This document shows, in pieces, positions 50,979 through 60,227 of a DNA stretch of 64,000 nucleotides. The notes under the pieces are model-generated. The model was not told the DNA's origin. It worked only from the letters and a program-made list of their open reading frames with translations, and did no database searches. How positions within the stretch are numbered: the stretch's first letter is position 1; every line of letters starts with the position of its first letter. The DNA is from Micromonospora sp. HM5-17 (GTDB taxonomy: Bacteria > Actinomycetota > Actinomycetes > Mycobacteriales > Micromonosporaceae). Location: positions 496,001-560,000 of the forward strand of contig NZ_RJWA01000001.1 in assembly GCF_003762835.1 (NCBI RefSeq), in the 5' to 3' direction. The translations under genes were made by a program, and so were the position numbers.

Positions 50979-51866
50979 TCATCCCTTGATGCTGCCGGTG
51001 GTCAGCCCGGACATGATGTTCCGCTGGAAGATCAGGAAGATGATGACGGTCGGGATCGCCGCGATGACCGACGCGGCGACCACGACGTTCATGGGCGTCC
51101 CGCCGGAGAAGGCGTAGATGCCGACGCTGATCGTCCGGGTCTCGGGTGACGGCATCACCAGCTTCGGCCAGAGGAAGTCCTTCCAGACGGCCGTCACGGC
51201 GAAGATCGAGACGACCCCGAGGATCGGCCGGGACATCGGCAGGATGATCGACCACAGCGTACGCAGCGGCGTCGCCCCGTCCATCACGGCCGCCGCCATC
51301 AGCTCCTCGGGGATCGAGTCGAAGAACCGCTTCAGCAGGAAGATGTTGAACGCGTTCGCGACCAGGGGCAGCCAGATGGCGAACGGCGAGTCGAGCAGGT
51401 TGATGTGCAGAATCGGCAGGTCGATCACGGTCACGTACTGCGGGACGATGAGGACCATGGCCGGGATCATCAGCGTGGCCAGCATCAGGCTGAGGATCAC
51501 GTTGCCGAGCACCGGACGGAGCTTCGACAGCGAGTACGCCGCCGCGGTGTCGAGAACGAGCTGGAAGAACAGCGCCCCGGCCGCGTAGTAGAACGTGTTG
51601 AAGAGCAGCTTGGCCAGGTCGAGGTTGTTCCAGGCGTCGACGTAGTTCTGCGGCTGCGGATCCTTGGGAAACAGCGTCGGCGGGGTCTGGGCGATCTCCT
51701 GGCCGGACTTGAGCGCGCCGGTGACCATCCAGTAGAGCGGCCCGAGGAAGACGAGCGTGAAGACCACCACGACGACGGTGAGCAGCGTCCAGTAGACGAC
51801 CTTGCCGCGCCCGCGCCGGAGCTGGGCGTGGGAGATGAGGGTCCGGGTGCCGGAGTCGCGTGCCAT
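50979..51866 (-). CDS. Carbohydrate ABC transporter permease, MalG type
   Basis: The 295-residue protein has six predicted membrane helices and the EAA loop MAAAVMDGATPLRTLWSIILPMSRP near residue 200, the ATPase-docking site of the MalFGK class. It is the third gene of a binding protein, MalF, MalG operon, 12 bases after the MalF-type gene. There is no ATPase in the locus, which is normal where a shared MsiK-type ATPase serves many sugar importers. Confidence 0.93.
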   Translation of the reverse strand: MARDSGTRTLISHAQLRRGRGKVVYWTLLTVVVVVFTLVFLGPLYWMVTGALKSGQEIAQTPPTLFPKDPQPQNYVDAWNNLDLAKLLFNTFYYAAGALFFQLVLDTAAAYSLSKLRPVLGNVILSLMLATLMIPAMVLIVPQYVTVIDLPILHINLLDSPFAIWLPLVANAFNIFLLKRFFDSIPEELMAAAVMDGATPLRTLWSIILPMSRPILGVVSIFAVTAVWKDFLWPKLVMPSPETRTISVGIYAFSGGTPMNVVVAASVIAAIPTVIIFLIFQRNIMSGLTTGSIKG

Positions 51867-51878
51867 GGTCCGCCCGTC

Positions 51879-52832
51879 CTAGTCCTGTCTCGAGGTCAGC
51901 CGCGCGTAGACGGCGGAGAATCCGGCGAGCACCACGAGCATGATCACGCCGAGCGCCGCCGCGCCGTTGAGGTCGTTCTGGAAGAAGCCGTGCTGGTAGA
52001 TGAGGTACGCCACCGAGGTCGCGGAGTCCTCCGCGCCCGCGCCGTTGGCGAGGATCAGCGGCTCGATGAAGAGCTGCATCGTGGCGACGATCTGCATCAT
52101 CGCCATGAGCAGGAGGATCAGCCGGGTCTGGGGGATCGTCACGGTGAGGATCCGCCGCCAGATTCCGGCGCCGTCGAGTTCGGCCGCCTCGTAGAGCTCG
52201 CCGGGGATGTTCTGCAACGCCGCCAGGTAGATCAGCACGGCGCTGCCCATGTTCATCCAGGTCGACGCGATCACCATCGCCGGCATCGTCATCTCGGGGG
52301 ACTGCATCCACTCCGAGGTCGGCAGGTGTAACGCCGCGAGGATGGCGTTGAAGAGTCCCGCCTCGCTGGGGTCGTACGCGTAGTACTTGAAGAGGAAGAG
52401 CGCCGAGGCCGGCGGCAGCATCACCGGCAGGTAGACCAGGATCCGCAGGTAGCCCCTGAAGTGGCGGAACTCGTTGAGCAGGATCGCCACGAGGAACGGC
52501 ACCGCGTACCCGAGGACGAGCGCGAGGACCGTGAAGTAGATCGTGTTCTTCCATGCGGTCCAGAAGCTCGGGTCGTCGAGGATGCGGGCATAGTTGTCCC
52601 AACCCACCCAGGTGGTCTCGCCGCGGCGGGTGCGCTGGAAGCTCATGACGATGCCGCGGATCATCGGGTACCAGGAGAAGACCGCGAAGCAGAGCACCGC
52701 GCCGATCAGGAACGCGTGCCCGGTGAGGTTGTCGACCAGCGCGCGGCGGAGGCTCCGTCGGCGCGGCCTCGCCGGAATCGGCGACGCCGGGCGATCGGGT
52801 CTGGTGGTACCCGGGACGGTGGTGATCGCCAA
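51879..52832 (-). CDS. Carbohydrate ABC transporter permease, MalF type
   Basis: The best start is a TTG at 52832 with GGGAG five bases upstream, giving 317 residues; the longer upstream frame is not protein-like. Six membrane helices and the EAA loop YEAAELDGAGIWRRILTVTIPQ near residue 203 identify it. It pairs with the MalG-type subunit to import an oligosaccharide. The neighbouring alpha-glucosidase points to an alpha-glucoside such as maltose, trehalose or isomaltose. Confidence 0.92.
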   Translation of the reverse strand: MAITTVPGTTRPDRPASPIPARPRRRSLRRALVDNLTGHAFLIGAVLCFAVFSWYPMIRGIVMSFQRTRRGETTWVGWDNYARILDDPSFWTAWKNTIYFTVLALVLGYAVPFLVAILLNEFRHFRGYLRILVYLPVMLPPASALFLFKYYAYDPSEAGLFNAILAALHLPTSEWMQSPEMTMPAMVIASTWMNMGSAVLIYLAALQNIPGELYEAAELDGAGIWRRILTVTIPQTRLILLLMAMMQIVATMQLFIEPLILANGAGAEDSATSVAYLIYQHGFFQNDLNGAAALGVIMLVVLAGFSAVYARLTSRQD

Positions 52833-53002
52833 GGCAACTCCCGCGGACGTCGTGGGGTGGGCGGTGCGGCCCGGACGGTGTGGGGACCGGCCCGCAGCCC
52901 CCACACCGGCGCGTGTTCGGCGACCTCCCCCGCGGCCGTCGTGGCTTCGGGCCGGGGTCGGGGCGTCGGCGCCACCGTCCGGGTGGAAACGGGTACGCCG
53001 AG

Positions 53003-54379
53003 TCAGCGCTCGGCGGCCAGGAGCTGGTTGACCTTGTCCTCGGCCGTCTTGAGCAGCGCGTCGATGTCCGCGTTCGGGTTCGTCAGCACCCCGGACATCG
53101 CGGCGTCGAGGATCGCGTAGATCGCCTGCGCGTTCCGTGGCTCGCCCTTGATCGGGACCGGGTTCGCCTCGAAGGCCGCGAAGTTCGCGGTGTCGACGTT
53201 CGCGTTCGCCTTGCGCAGCTCCAGCTCCTGCTTCTGCGCCTCGGTGCCGTTGGCGAAGAGCAGCGGCTGGGGCAGACCCACCGGGTAGTTCTGCGGCTTG
53301 GCCCGGACGTAGTCGAACTGGCCCTTGCCCGGCGTCAGCTTCTGGAACGCGATCCACTTCAGGCCGGCCCGGACCTGCTCGGGGGTGAGGCCCTTCTTGA
53401 AGAAGTAGCCCTCGCCGCCACCGAGTGTCGCCTTGGCCGGGCCGTCCTGACCGGGCATCGGACCCATCGCCCAGTCCTGGAACCTGCCCTGGAACTGGCT
53501 GACGATCGCCTGGGTGGTGTCCGGCGCGCCGATGAACATGCCCACCTTGCCCGCGGCGGCGTTGGTCAGCAGATCACCCCACTGCAGCAGCTGGCGGCTG
53601 CCCATGCTGTTGTCGCCGTACCGCATGTCCTTGAGGTTCTGCAGGACCTGCCGACCCAGTGGGTTGTTGAAGTCGGCCTTCGTGCCGTCCGGGGTCAGGA
53701 TCTGGCCGCCCTGCGAGTAGAGCAGGGCGGTGAAGTGCCAGCCTCCGGTGTTGCCGGCGCTGTACTCGGCATAGCCGGCGATGCCGTCGCCGAGCGCGGC
53801 GATCTTCTTGGCGGCCTCCCGGACCTCGGGCCACGTCTTCGGCGGGTTGTTCGGGTCAAGCCCCGCCCGCTGGAACAGGACCTTGTTGTAGACCAGGCCC
53901 ATCGAGTAGTTCTTCACCGGGATGGCGTAGAGCTTGCCACCGTCGCTGAAGACCTCCTTGAGCGCCGGGTCGACGCTGTCCCAGGTCGGGATGGTCTCCG
54001 TGTTGACGTACTCGGTGATGTCCATCGCCTGACCGGAGTCCAGCACCTGCTGCAGGTCGGTCATGTAGCCGTAGAAGACGTCGGTCATGGTGCCGCCGGC
54101 CAGCCGGGCGGTGAAGTCCGGCGGGTTGTTGCACTGCTCGCCGACGCTGACGCTCTTGATGATGATGTCGGGGTTCTGCCGCTGGAACTCGGCGACGTCG
54201 TCGTTCCAGTTCTGCAACAGCTCCTTCTGGGCGCCGACCGGCTGGCAGTCGATCGTGATGGTGACCTTGCCGTCGGCGCTGCCGCCGTCGTCGCTCTTTG
54301 TGGAGCATGCCGTGAGGCTGAGCCCCAGGCCGGCCACGAGCGCCAACGCCGCGGCCTTCCGGTACTGCGGTACGGACAT
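53003..54379 (-). CDS. Sugar ABC transporter substrate-binding lipoprotein
   Basis: The 458-residue protein has a lipobox LTAC with Cys25 and a family 1 extracellular solute-binding fold: TARLAGGTMTDVFYGYMTDLQQVLDSG, GKLYAIPVKNYSMGLVYNKVLFQRAG and PPKTWPEVREAAKKIA. It delivers sugar to the two permeases downstream. A 170-base gap to the MalF gene contains no gene. Expression is probably controlled by the LacI regulator on the other side of the 500-base divergent region. Confidence 0.94.
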   Translation of the reverse strand: MSVPQYRKAAALALVAGLGLSLTACSTKSDDGGSADGKVTITIDCQPVGAQKELLQNWNDDVAEFQRQNPDIIIKSVSVGEQCNNPPDFTARLAGGTMTDVFYGYMTDLQQVLDSGQAMDITEYVNTETIPTWDSVDPALKEVFSDGGKLYAIPVKNYSMGLVYNKVLFQRAGLDPNNPPKTWPEVREAAKKIAALGDGIAGYAEYSAGNTGGWHFTALLYSQGGQILTPDGTKADFNNPLGRQVLQNLKDMRYGDNSMGSRQLLQWGDLLTNAAAGKVGMFIGAPDTTQAIVSQFQGRFQDWAMGPMPGQDGPAKATLGGGEGYFFKKGLTPEQVRAGLKWIAFQKLTPGKGQFDYVRAKPQNYPVGLPQPLLFANGTEAQKQELELRKANANVDTANFAAFEANPVPIKGEPRNAQAIYAILDAAMSGVLTNPNADIDALLKTAEDKVNQLLAAER

Positions 54380-54881
54380 GTTCCATCCCTTCGGGAACGG
54401 GAGTCTCCAGGGCCGCTGCCGGTCCGCCGGATCGTCGCCATGGCTGGGCCGCCGAGCTGTCCGCCATGTGGCCGGGCCCCTGAAGCTGGGTGGCGTCAGT
54501 GTGTGTGAGTGGGGTCACTGTAGCGACGTGAACTCTTTCCCGCAAGATCTGAATCGCGAGATGAAAAGACACGACTTGATTACGGCAGACAATGACAAGA
54601 ACGAGCTACGCGCCGGAAACCTCACCTCTGACCGGATTCGCCGAGGTCGGTCGGCACCCGCGTCAGCCCGCCCGCCGAGCCTGTCTGGGTGGCGGGCGGC
54701 GTCGCGGCGTTCCACCGGTCGGCGGCGGCCGCGTGCGTCCCGGATGACCCGCGGATACGCCGCCCCCGCCAGGTCTGAGCCAGTCGTTGGCTGACGCTTG
54801 AGGCAGTGCTGTGACGGTTTGTTGCAGTGGCACGGCGAACTTTGGTTCGGTTTTTGCACGTTCCTGTCGTACGATCGCGGC
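54380..54881. other. Divergent control region of the sugar uptake locus
   Basis: No gene is seen in 500 bases. The part at 54525-54610 is AT-richer and should hold the binding-protein promoter. Single TTGCA motifs occur near 54824 and 54854, but no full LacI-type palindrome was found by eye. Confidence 0.45.
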
Positions 54882-54884
54882 GTG
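54870..54884 (+). promoter_or_regulatory. Putative leaderless promoter of the LacI gene
   Basis: TACGAT (54870-54875) lies six bases before the GTG start, so transcription would begin at or next to the start codon; no ribosome-binding site is visible. A good -35 was not identified. Confidence 0.45.
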
Positions 54885-55883
54885 ACGAGAAGACTCACCG
54901 AGGTGGCCCGGAAGGCCGGGGTCAGCGAGGCCACGGTGAGCCGGGTGCTCAACGGCCGGGGCGGGGTCTCGGAGAGCACCCGGGTGGCCGTGCTCACCGC
55001 GCTGGACGTGCTCGGCTACGAGCGGCCCAGCAAACTGCGGGGCGAACGCGCCCGCCTGGTCGGGCTGGTCCTTCCCGAGCTGCAGAACCCGATCTTTCCG
55101 GCGCTCGCCGAGGTGGTTACCGGGTCACTCGCCCAACGCGGGCTCACCCCGGCACTCTGCGCCCGGACCATCGGCGGGATCTCCGAGGCGGACTACGTGG
55201 AGATGCTGCTGGACCACCAGGTCTCCGGGGTGATCTTCGCCGGGGGCTCGTACGCGCTGGCCGACGCCCCGCACGACCACTACCGGCGGCTCACCGAGCG
55301 GAGGCTGCCCGTGGTGCTCGTCAACGCGGGCGTCGACGAACTGGCCTTCCCACGCGTGTCGACCGACGACGCGGTGGCGGTCGAGCAGGCGTACGGACAC
55401 CTGCGGTCGCTCGGGCACGAGCGGATCGGTCTCGTGCTGGGACCCGCAGACCACGTACCGTCCCGGCGGAAGTTGGCCGCGCTGGCGAACGTCGCCGGCT
55501 GGGCCGAGGGCGAGGAGTGCGTGGAGCGCTCCAGCTTCTCCATGGAGGGTGCCCGGGTCGCGGCGACCAAGCTGATCGAGCGTGGCGTGACCGGGGTGAT
55601 CTGCGCCAGCGACGTGATGGCGCTGGGCACCATCCGGGCCGCCCGTCGACTGGGCCGGGCGGTCCCGGCCGACATCTCGGTGGTCGGCTTCGACGACTCG
55701 GCGCTGATGACCTGCACCGATCCGCCGCTCACCACGATCCGGCAGCCCATCGAGATGATGGGCCAGGCCGCGGTGGACCTCCTGGTCAACCAGATCGAGG
55801 GTCACGGGGTGCTCACCGACGAGCTGCTCTTCGAACCGGAACTGGTGGTACGCGGGTCGACCGCGCCGGCGCCCGGCCACTGA
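54882..55883 (+). CDS. LacI-family transcriptional repressor
   Basis: From the GTG the protein is 333 residues. Residues 3-25 form the DNA-binding helix-turn-helix RLTEVARKAGVSEATVSRVLNG, and the hinge and sugar-binding core follow (RLVGLVLPELQNPIFPALAE, GVICASDVMALGTIRAA, ISVVGFDDSALMTCTDPPLTTI). It sits between a sugar importer and an alpha-glucosidase and most probably represses both until the sugar arrives. Confidence 0.95.
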   Translation: MTRRLTEVARKAGVSEATVSRVLNGRGGVSESTRVAVLTALDVLGYERPSKLRGERARLVGLVLPELQNPIFPALAEVVTGSLAQRGLTPALCARTIGGISEADYVEMLLDHQVSGVIFAGGSYALADAPHDHYRRLTERRLPVVLVNAGVDELAFPRVSTDDAVAVEQAYGHLRSLGHERIGLVLGPADHVPSRRKLAALANVAGWAEGEECVERSSFSMEGARVAATKLIERGVTGVICASDVMALGTIRAARRLGRAVPADISVVGFDDSALMTCTDPPLTTIRQPIEMMGQAAVDLLVNQIEGHGVLTDELLFEPELVVRGSTAPAPGH

Positions 55884-56264
55884 TCGGCGCAGTCTCCTCC
55901 CGCCAGCCGGGTCTGCCACCCGTGCCGCCCGTGCGGTGTCCGGCGACGGGTGCGTGCCCGGCGGTGTGCCACCGGCCCCTCGCCACCGCCACCGCCCGGG
56001 TCTGGATGCCGTGTCGCGGCGTGGTGCCGGACCGATCCCGCACACGCTGGCGGCCGGCCCCGCGAGTGCCTGGGCAGTCGCAGTCGCCATCTTTCAAACT
56101 TCTGTCGGCTTATTGCAATCGCTCGGCCGGGTTTGTATGGTCGTCGACACGAAACCAGGCGTACCAGGTCTCCGCCACGCTCCCGTCCCCCACCGTCCGG
56201 GAGGGTGGCGGGCGCGCGGATGCCGGCCGCAGCGGCCCCGGACCGATCCAGAGAGCAGGTGCTC
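55884..56264. other. Region between LacI gene and alpha-glucosidase
   Basis: No gene is supported. It includes the alpha-glucosidase promoter at 56113-56141 and GC-rich sequence without a clear hairpin. Confidence 0.45.
56113..56141 (+). promoter_or_regulatory. Putative promoter of the alpha-glucosidase gene
   Basis: TTGCAA (56113-56118) and TATGGT (56136-56141) are spaced by 17 bases in an AT-rich patch, matching a housekeeping-type promoter. The TTGCA core may also be part of a LacI half-site. Confidence 0.5.
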
Positions 56265-57890
56265 GTGTCCACAGCAGACAGTCGCCAGTGGTGGCGAGAC
56301 GCGGTGATCTACCAGGTCTATCCGCGCAGCTTCGCGGACGCCAACGGTGACGGCATCGGCGACATCGCCGGCATCCGGCAACGGCTCGACTACCTGGCCG
56401 GCCTCGGCGTCGACGCGATCTGGTTCGGGCCGTGGTACCCGTCGCCGATGGCCGACGCCGGGTACGACGTCTCCGACTTCCGGGCCATCGACCCGGTGTT
56501 CGGCACCCTGGACGAGGTGTCGGCGCTGATCGCCGAGGCGCACGACCGGGGTCTGCGGATCATCATCGACCTGGTGCCGAACCACTGCTCCGACCAGCAC
56601 CCCTGGTTCCAGGCGGCGCTCGCCGGCGGACCCGGCGCGCCGGAACGGGAGCTCTTCTGGTTCCGCCCCGGGCGGGGCCCCGGCGGCGAGCTGCCCCCGA
56701 CCGACTGGGTCGGGGAGTTCGGCGGCGGCACCTGGACCCGGACCACCAACCCGGACGGCACCCCGGGCGACTGGTACCTGCACCTCTTCACGCCCCAGCA
56801 GCCGGACTTCAACTGGGACCACCCGCGGGTGCGCGCCGAGTTCGAGGAGATCCTGCGGTTCTGGCTCGACCGAGGCGTCGACGGGATCCGGATCGACTCG
56901 GCCGCCCTGCTGATGAAGGACCCCACGCTCCCCGAGGTGCACCCGGACCGGCCGCACCCGTTCCACGACCTGGACGGCGTGCACGACATCTACCGGAGCT
57001 GGCGGCGGATCGCCGACGGCTACACCCCACCCCGGGCCCTGATCGGCGAGGTCTGGCTGCCGGACCGGCAGCGGTTCGCCAACTACCTGCGCCCGGACGA
57101 GCTGCACACCGCCTTCAACTTCGACTTCCTCACCTGCGCGTGGGACGCGGCGAAGCTGCGGGACAGCATCGACGGCACCCTGGCCGAACACGTCCCGATC
57201 GGCGCCCCGGCCACCTGGGTCCTCTCCAACCACGACGTGACCCGGGTCGTCACCCGCTACGGCCGCGCCGACACCACGTTCAGCTTCGCCAGCAAACGGG
57301 AGGGCATCCCGACCGACCTGGAACTCGGCACCATCCGGGCCCGGGCCGCCGCGCTGCTGTCGCTGTCGCTGCCCGGCGCCGCCTACGTCTACCAGGGTGA
57401 GGAACTCGGGCTCTGGGAGGTTGAGGACATTCCGCCCGAGCTGCGACAGGACCCGATGTACCCGCGCTCCGGCTACGTCGACCCGGGCCGGGACGGCTGC
57501 CGGGTACCACTGCCCTGGTCGGGCGACGCGGCGCCGTTCGGGTTCAGCCCCGAGGGGGCCAGCAGCGCCCCCTGGCTGCCCCAACCGGCGACCTGGAAGG
57601 ACCGGACGGTGCAGGCGCAGACCGGCGACCCACACTCCATGCTGGAGCTGTACCGGACGGCGATCCGGCTCCGCCGCGAGCTACCGGCGCTCGGCGACGG
57701 GGCACTGCGCTGGCTGGACGCCCCCGAGGGTGTCCTGGCCTTCGCCCGGGACCCGGGCTTCGCCTGCGTGGTGAACCTCTCCGCCGACCCGGTTCCGATC
57801 CCGGCGCACCGGGCCCGGCTGCTGACCAGCCGGCCCGTCGAGGGAAGTCTGCTGCCGCCGGACACCGCGGTCTGGCTCGCGACGGGCTGA
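56265..57890 (+). CDS. Alpha-glucosidase / oligo-1,6-glucosidase-type glycoside hydrolase family 13
   Basis: The GTG at 56265 gives 541 residues starting STADSRQWWRDAVIYQVYPRSF. GH13 regions are clear: GVDAIWFGPWYPSPMADAGYDVSD, IIIDLVPNHCSDQH, the nucleophile Asp in GVDGIRIDSAA, the acid Glu in LIGEVW and the third Asp in LSNHDVTR. Absence of a signal peptide means it works on imported sugars. It hydrolyses alpha-glucosides delivered by the adjacent ABC importer. GTG 56259 is an alternative start. Confidence 0.93.
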   Translation: MSTADSRQWWRDAVIYQVYPRSFADANGDGIGDIAGIRQRLDYLAGLGVDAIWFGPWYPSPMADAGYDVSDFRAIDPVFGTLDEVSALIAEAHDRGLRIIIDLVPNHCSDQHPWFQAALAGGPGAPERELFWFRPGRGPGGELPPTDWVGEFGGGTWTRTTNPDGTPGDWYLHLFTPQQPDFNWDHPRVRAEFEEILRFWLDRGVDGIRIDSAALLMKDPTLPEVHPDRPHPFHDLDGVHDIYRSWRRIADGYTPPRALIGEVWLPDRQRFANYLRPDELHTAFNFDFLTCAWDAAKLRDSIDGTLAEHVPIGAPATWVLSNHDVTRVVTRYGRADTTFSFASKREGIPTDLELGTIRARAAALLSLSLPGAAYVYQGEELGLWEVEDIPPELRQDPMYPRSGYVDPGRDGCRVPLPWSGDAAPFGFSPEGASSAPWLPQPATWKDRTVQAQTGDPHSMLELYRTAIRLRRELPALGDGALRWLDAPEGVLAFARDPGFACVVNLSADPVPIPAHRARLLTSRPVEGSLLPPDTAVWLATG

Positions 57891-57937
57891 ACCTTCCACG
57901 CCCGCGGGCCGCGGGGCGCGGGCGCCCGGCCCGCCGG

Positions 57938-57959
57938 ACCGCCGGAATATCCCGGCGGT
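57938..57959. terminator. Bidirectional hairpin terminator
   Basis: An 8-bp stem (ACCGCCGG and its complement) with a 6-nt AT-rich loop lies 48 nt after the alpha-glucosidase and 22 nt after the convergent hydratase gene. Confidence 0.65.
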
Positions 57960-57980
57960 TCGGCCCGCGGGCGGGTGCCG

Positions 57981-58820
57981 CTACTCGGGTTGCCCCGGCG
58001 ATCCGGCGTCGTCGGTCGCGCGCGCCGGCCGGCTTGCCGGGCCACGCCGGGGACGCGGAGTGGGGTCGTACGTCCCGTGTCGGCCCTCACCCGCGCGGAA
58101 CCGGGCGACCCCGTCCAGTGCGTCCGTGAGCGAGTCCATCCCGTACGCCAGCTCGGCCCGGAGCGCCTCCACCTCCGGCCGCCCCGCACCGGCCAGCAGG
58201 GCCAGCCGGTCGTTGCGCAGGCAGCGCTGCGGAAACGACGCGATCTCGGCGGCCAGCCTCTCCGCGGCCGCCCGCGCCTCGCCCGGCGGCACCAGGCGGT
58301 TCACCAGTCCCATCTCGTACGCCTCGGTCGCCGGGACCGGGCGGCCGGTGAGGATCAGGTCCATCGCCCGGCTCTCGCCGATCAGCCGGGCCAGCCGTAC
58401 CGTCCCACCGTCGATCAGTGGTACCCCCCAGCGACGGTTGAAGACCCCGAAGACCGCGTCGGTCTCGGCGACCCGCAGGTCGCACCAGAGCGCCAGCTCC
58501 AGGCCGCCCGCGACGGCGTACCCGGAGACGGCGGCGATCACCGGCTTGCCGAGCACCATCCGGGTCGGGCCCATCGGTCCGTCCCCGTCCGGCTCCACCC
58601 GGTTGCCGCTCGGCGTGCCGATCGCCGTGAGGTCGGCGCCGGAGCAGAAGCTCCCGCCCTCGCCCCAGAGCACCGCCACCGCCGCGCTGTCGTCGCCGTC
58701 GAAGGCCCGGAACGCGTCGGCCAGCGCCCGGGCGGTCGCCCCGTCCACCGCGTTCCGGCGCTCTGGCCGGGACAGGACGACCGTCCGAACCGGACCGTTT
58801 CCCTCCACCCGTACGCCCAT
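57981..58820 (-). CDS. Enoyl-CoA hydratase/isomerase (crotonase family)
   Basis: The 279-residue protein has RNAVDGATARAL near 22, the oxyanion-hole segment GSFCSGADLTAIG near 56-68, and GKPVIAAVSGYAVAGGLELALWCDLRVA, the second oxyanion hole. Of the two glutamates in classic crotonases, one position (after GG) is present in the LELAL segment while the second is not obvious, so hydration, isomerisation or thioester hydrolysis are all possible. The end is an Arg/Pro-rich tail. No ribosome-binding site is clear at the chosen ATG. Confidence 0.88.
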   Translation of the reverse strand: MGVRVEGNGPVRTVVLSRPERRNAVDGATARALADAFRAFDGDDSAAVAVLWGEGGSFCSGADLTAIGTPSGNRVEPDGDGPMGPTRMVLGKPVIAAVSGYAVAGGLELALWCDLRVAETDAVFGVFNRRWGVPLIDGGTVRLARLIGESRAMDLILTGRPVPATEAYEMGLVNRLVPPGEARAAAERLAAEIASFPQRCLRNDRLALLAGAGRPEVEALRAELAYGMDSLTDALDGVARFRAGEGRHGTYDPTPRPRRGPASRPARATDDAGSPGQPE

Positions 58821-59063
58821 CGATCCAGCATGCCTGCCCCGTCCCCCACGCCGCACCCCCCAACCGGCGCAGCGGCCGGTCTGCCTCGCCGTCCGTCGGG
58901 CAGCCCGGCCGGATGGTGGAGCCGTGGCGCGTCGGTGACGTGTGGAGGAGCCGCACCGACCCCCGGCCGCCGGCGCCAAACCGGTCGGAGGTATCGGGGC
59001 GGCCCGGCCCGGGCCGACCTCACCGGCGGTGGCGCGGGCGCCGAGGGCGGACCGGTGCGGCCG

Positions 59064-59588
59064 CTAGGCCGGCGGTGGGTCCAGGGCGAGCCCGGGGAAG
59101 CCGGCGTCGGCCAGGGCGACCAGTTCGTCGAGCGCGTGGCGGGCTCGTTTCGCCGCCGCCGGATCCCGCTCGGGCAGGCCGCTGGCGACGAACTCGTCCT
59201 CGTCGAGGCGGACCGCCTGGCTCCGGTCGGCCGGGACCCACAGGTCGAGCTCCAGATCCCGTACTTCCAGGACGCCGTCGCGGACCTGCGTCGGCCGGGT
59301 CACGTCGCAGTACCAGCCCTTGAGCGCGCCGGTCGCGTCACGGACCTCCTTCACCGCGTACCAGCGGTCCCGCCAGTAGTGCTCCACCAAGACGTCGCCG
59401 GGGGCGAACCGGACGAAGCCGAAATCCCGCTCCGGGCCGGTCCAGGGAGCCCGGACCACGACGCGGACGCCGTCGTCGGTGAGCACCAACGCCGGGTACG
59501 ACTTGTCCGCCCGGGGGGCCTTGACCAGGCGTACCGTCACCGCGCTGCCCGACGCGAGCCGCGGCCCGGGATCCTTGTGTTCCGCCAC
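59064..59588 (-). CDS. DUF402 domain protein
   Basis: The GTG at 59588 with GGAG six bases upstream gives 174 residues. The core matches DUF402: YPALVLTDDGVRVVVRAPW, VEHYWRDRWYAVKEVRDATGALKGWYCDVTRP and LELDLWVPADRSQAVRLDEDEF. DUF402 proteins include nucleoside di-/triphosphate hydrolases and RNA-associated enzymes; the conserved Tyr-Cys-Asp and Asp-Glu-Asp-Glu acids needed for metal binding are kept. Confidence 0.85.
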   Translation of the reverse strand: MAEHKDPGPRLASGSAVTVRLVKAPRADKSYPALVLTDDGVRVVVRAPWTGPERDFGFVRFAPGDVLVEHYWRDRWYAVKEVRDATGALKGWYCDVTRPTQVRDGVLEVRDLELDLWVPADRSQAVRLDEDEFVASGLPERDPAAAKRARHALDELVALADAGFPGLALDPPPA

Positions 59589-59735
59589 TGGCACTCCGTT
59601 CGTCGAGCCGGCGGCCGACGTTACCAGCGTCGACGCGACCGCCCGGTGGGTAGGTCCCCGGAGAGCCGCGCACCATGAGCCGCGTCGTTGGCTGCGCCCC
59701 CAAAGCGGCGGGGACGCGTGACCGGATCCCGTCCC

Positions 59736-59808
59736 CCTTCCGCGGCCCGGGTCCCGCGCGCCTTTCCGCGACCGGGTCCCGCGGCCCCCTTTCGCGACCC
59801 GGTCAGCG
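59736..59808. repeat. Three imperfect ~25-bp direct repeats
   Basis: Units resembling CTTTCCGCGACCGGGTCCCGC recur three times with small changes (start near 59736, 59760, 59787), the last running into the stop codon of the NTF2-like gene. They may form alternative hairpins and act as a terminator; otherwise they are a local slippage product. Confidence 0.5.
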
Positions 59809-60171
59809 CTCCGGCGCGAAGGGCCACTCCTCGAACGCGCTGCAGCGGCCGTCGCCGGCGAACCGCATGATCCAGAGGTCGCGGAACTCCTCCCGGCCGG
59901 GCCGCTCGCCGTAGTGGACCTCGACCCGGGCCACCGCGACATCGTTGTCCACCGCGACGATCTCGTACGTCATGGTGAAGTCCTCGTCGGGGCCCTCCCG
60001 TTCCGCCTTCCACATCCGGGCGATCGCCGGCAGGCCCACCACCGGCTCCCGGTACGGCCCCTGTAGGTAGCGGGCGTCCTCGGTGAAGAGCGAGGCCAGC
60101 GGTGCGGTGCCGGCCGTACGCCACGCCCGCTGGTACCCGGCGATCCAGTCCGCCACGTGGGTCCGGTCCAT
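59803..60171 (-). CDS. Nuclear transport factor 2 / SnoaL-like protein
   Basis: The ATG at 60171 has GGAGAG upstream and gives 122 residues. The pattern VADWIAGYQRAWRTAG, ASLFTEDARYLQGPY, PVVGLPAIARMWKAE and ending FRDLWIMRFAGDGRCSAFEEWPF is a typical SnoaL-like NTF2 fold, a cone that holds a small molecule. Many are annotated only by fold; catalytic residues are not defined. It follows the epimerase gene on the same strand by 56 bases. Confidence 0.88.
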   Translation of the reverse strand: MDRTHVADWIAGYQRAWRTAGTAPLASLFTEDARYLQGPYREPVVGLPAIARMWKAEREGPDEDFTMTYEIVAVDNDVAVARVEVHYGERPGREEFRDLWIMRFAGDGRCSAFEEWPFAPER

Positions 60172-60227
60172 GTTCTCTCCAGGGTGTGCGTGGGCGAGCA
60201 GGATGGTTGGGCCGTACCGCTGCGGCA

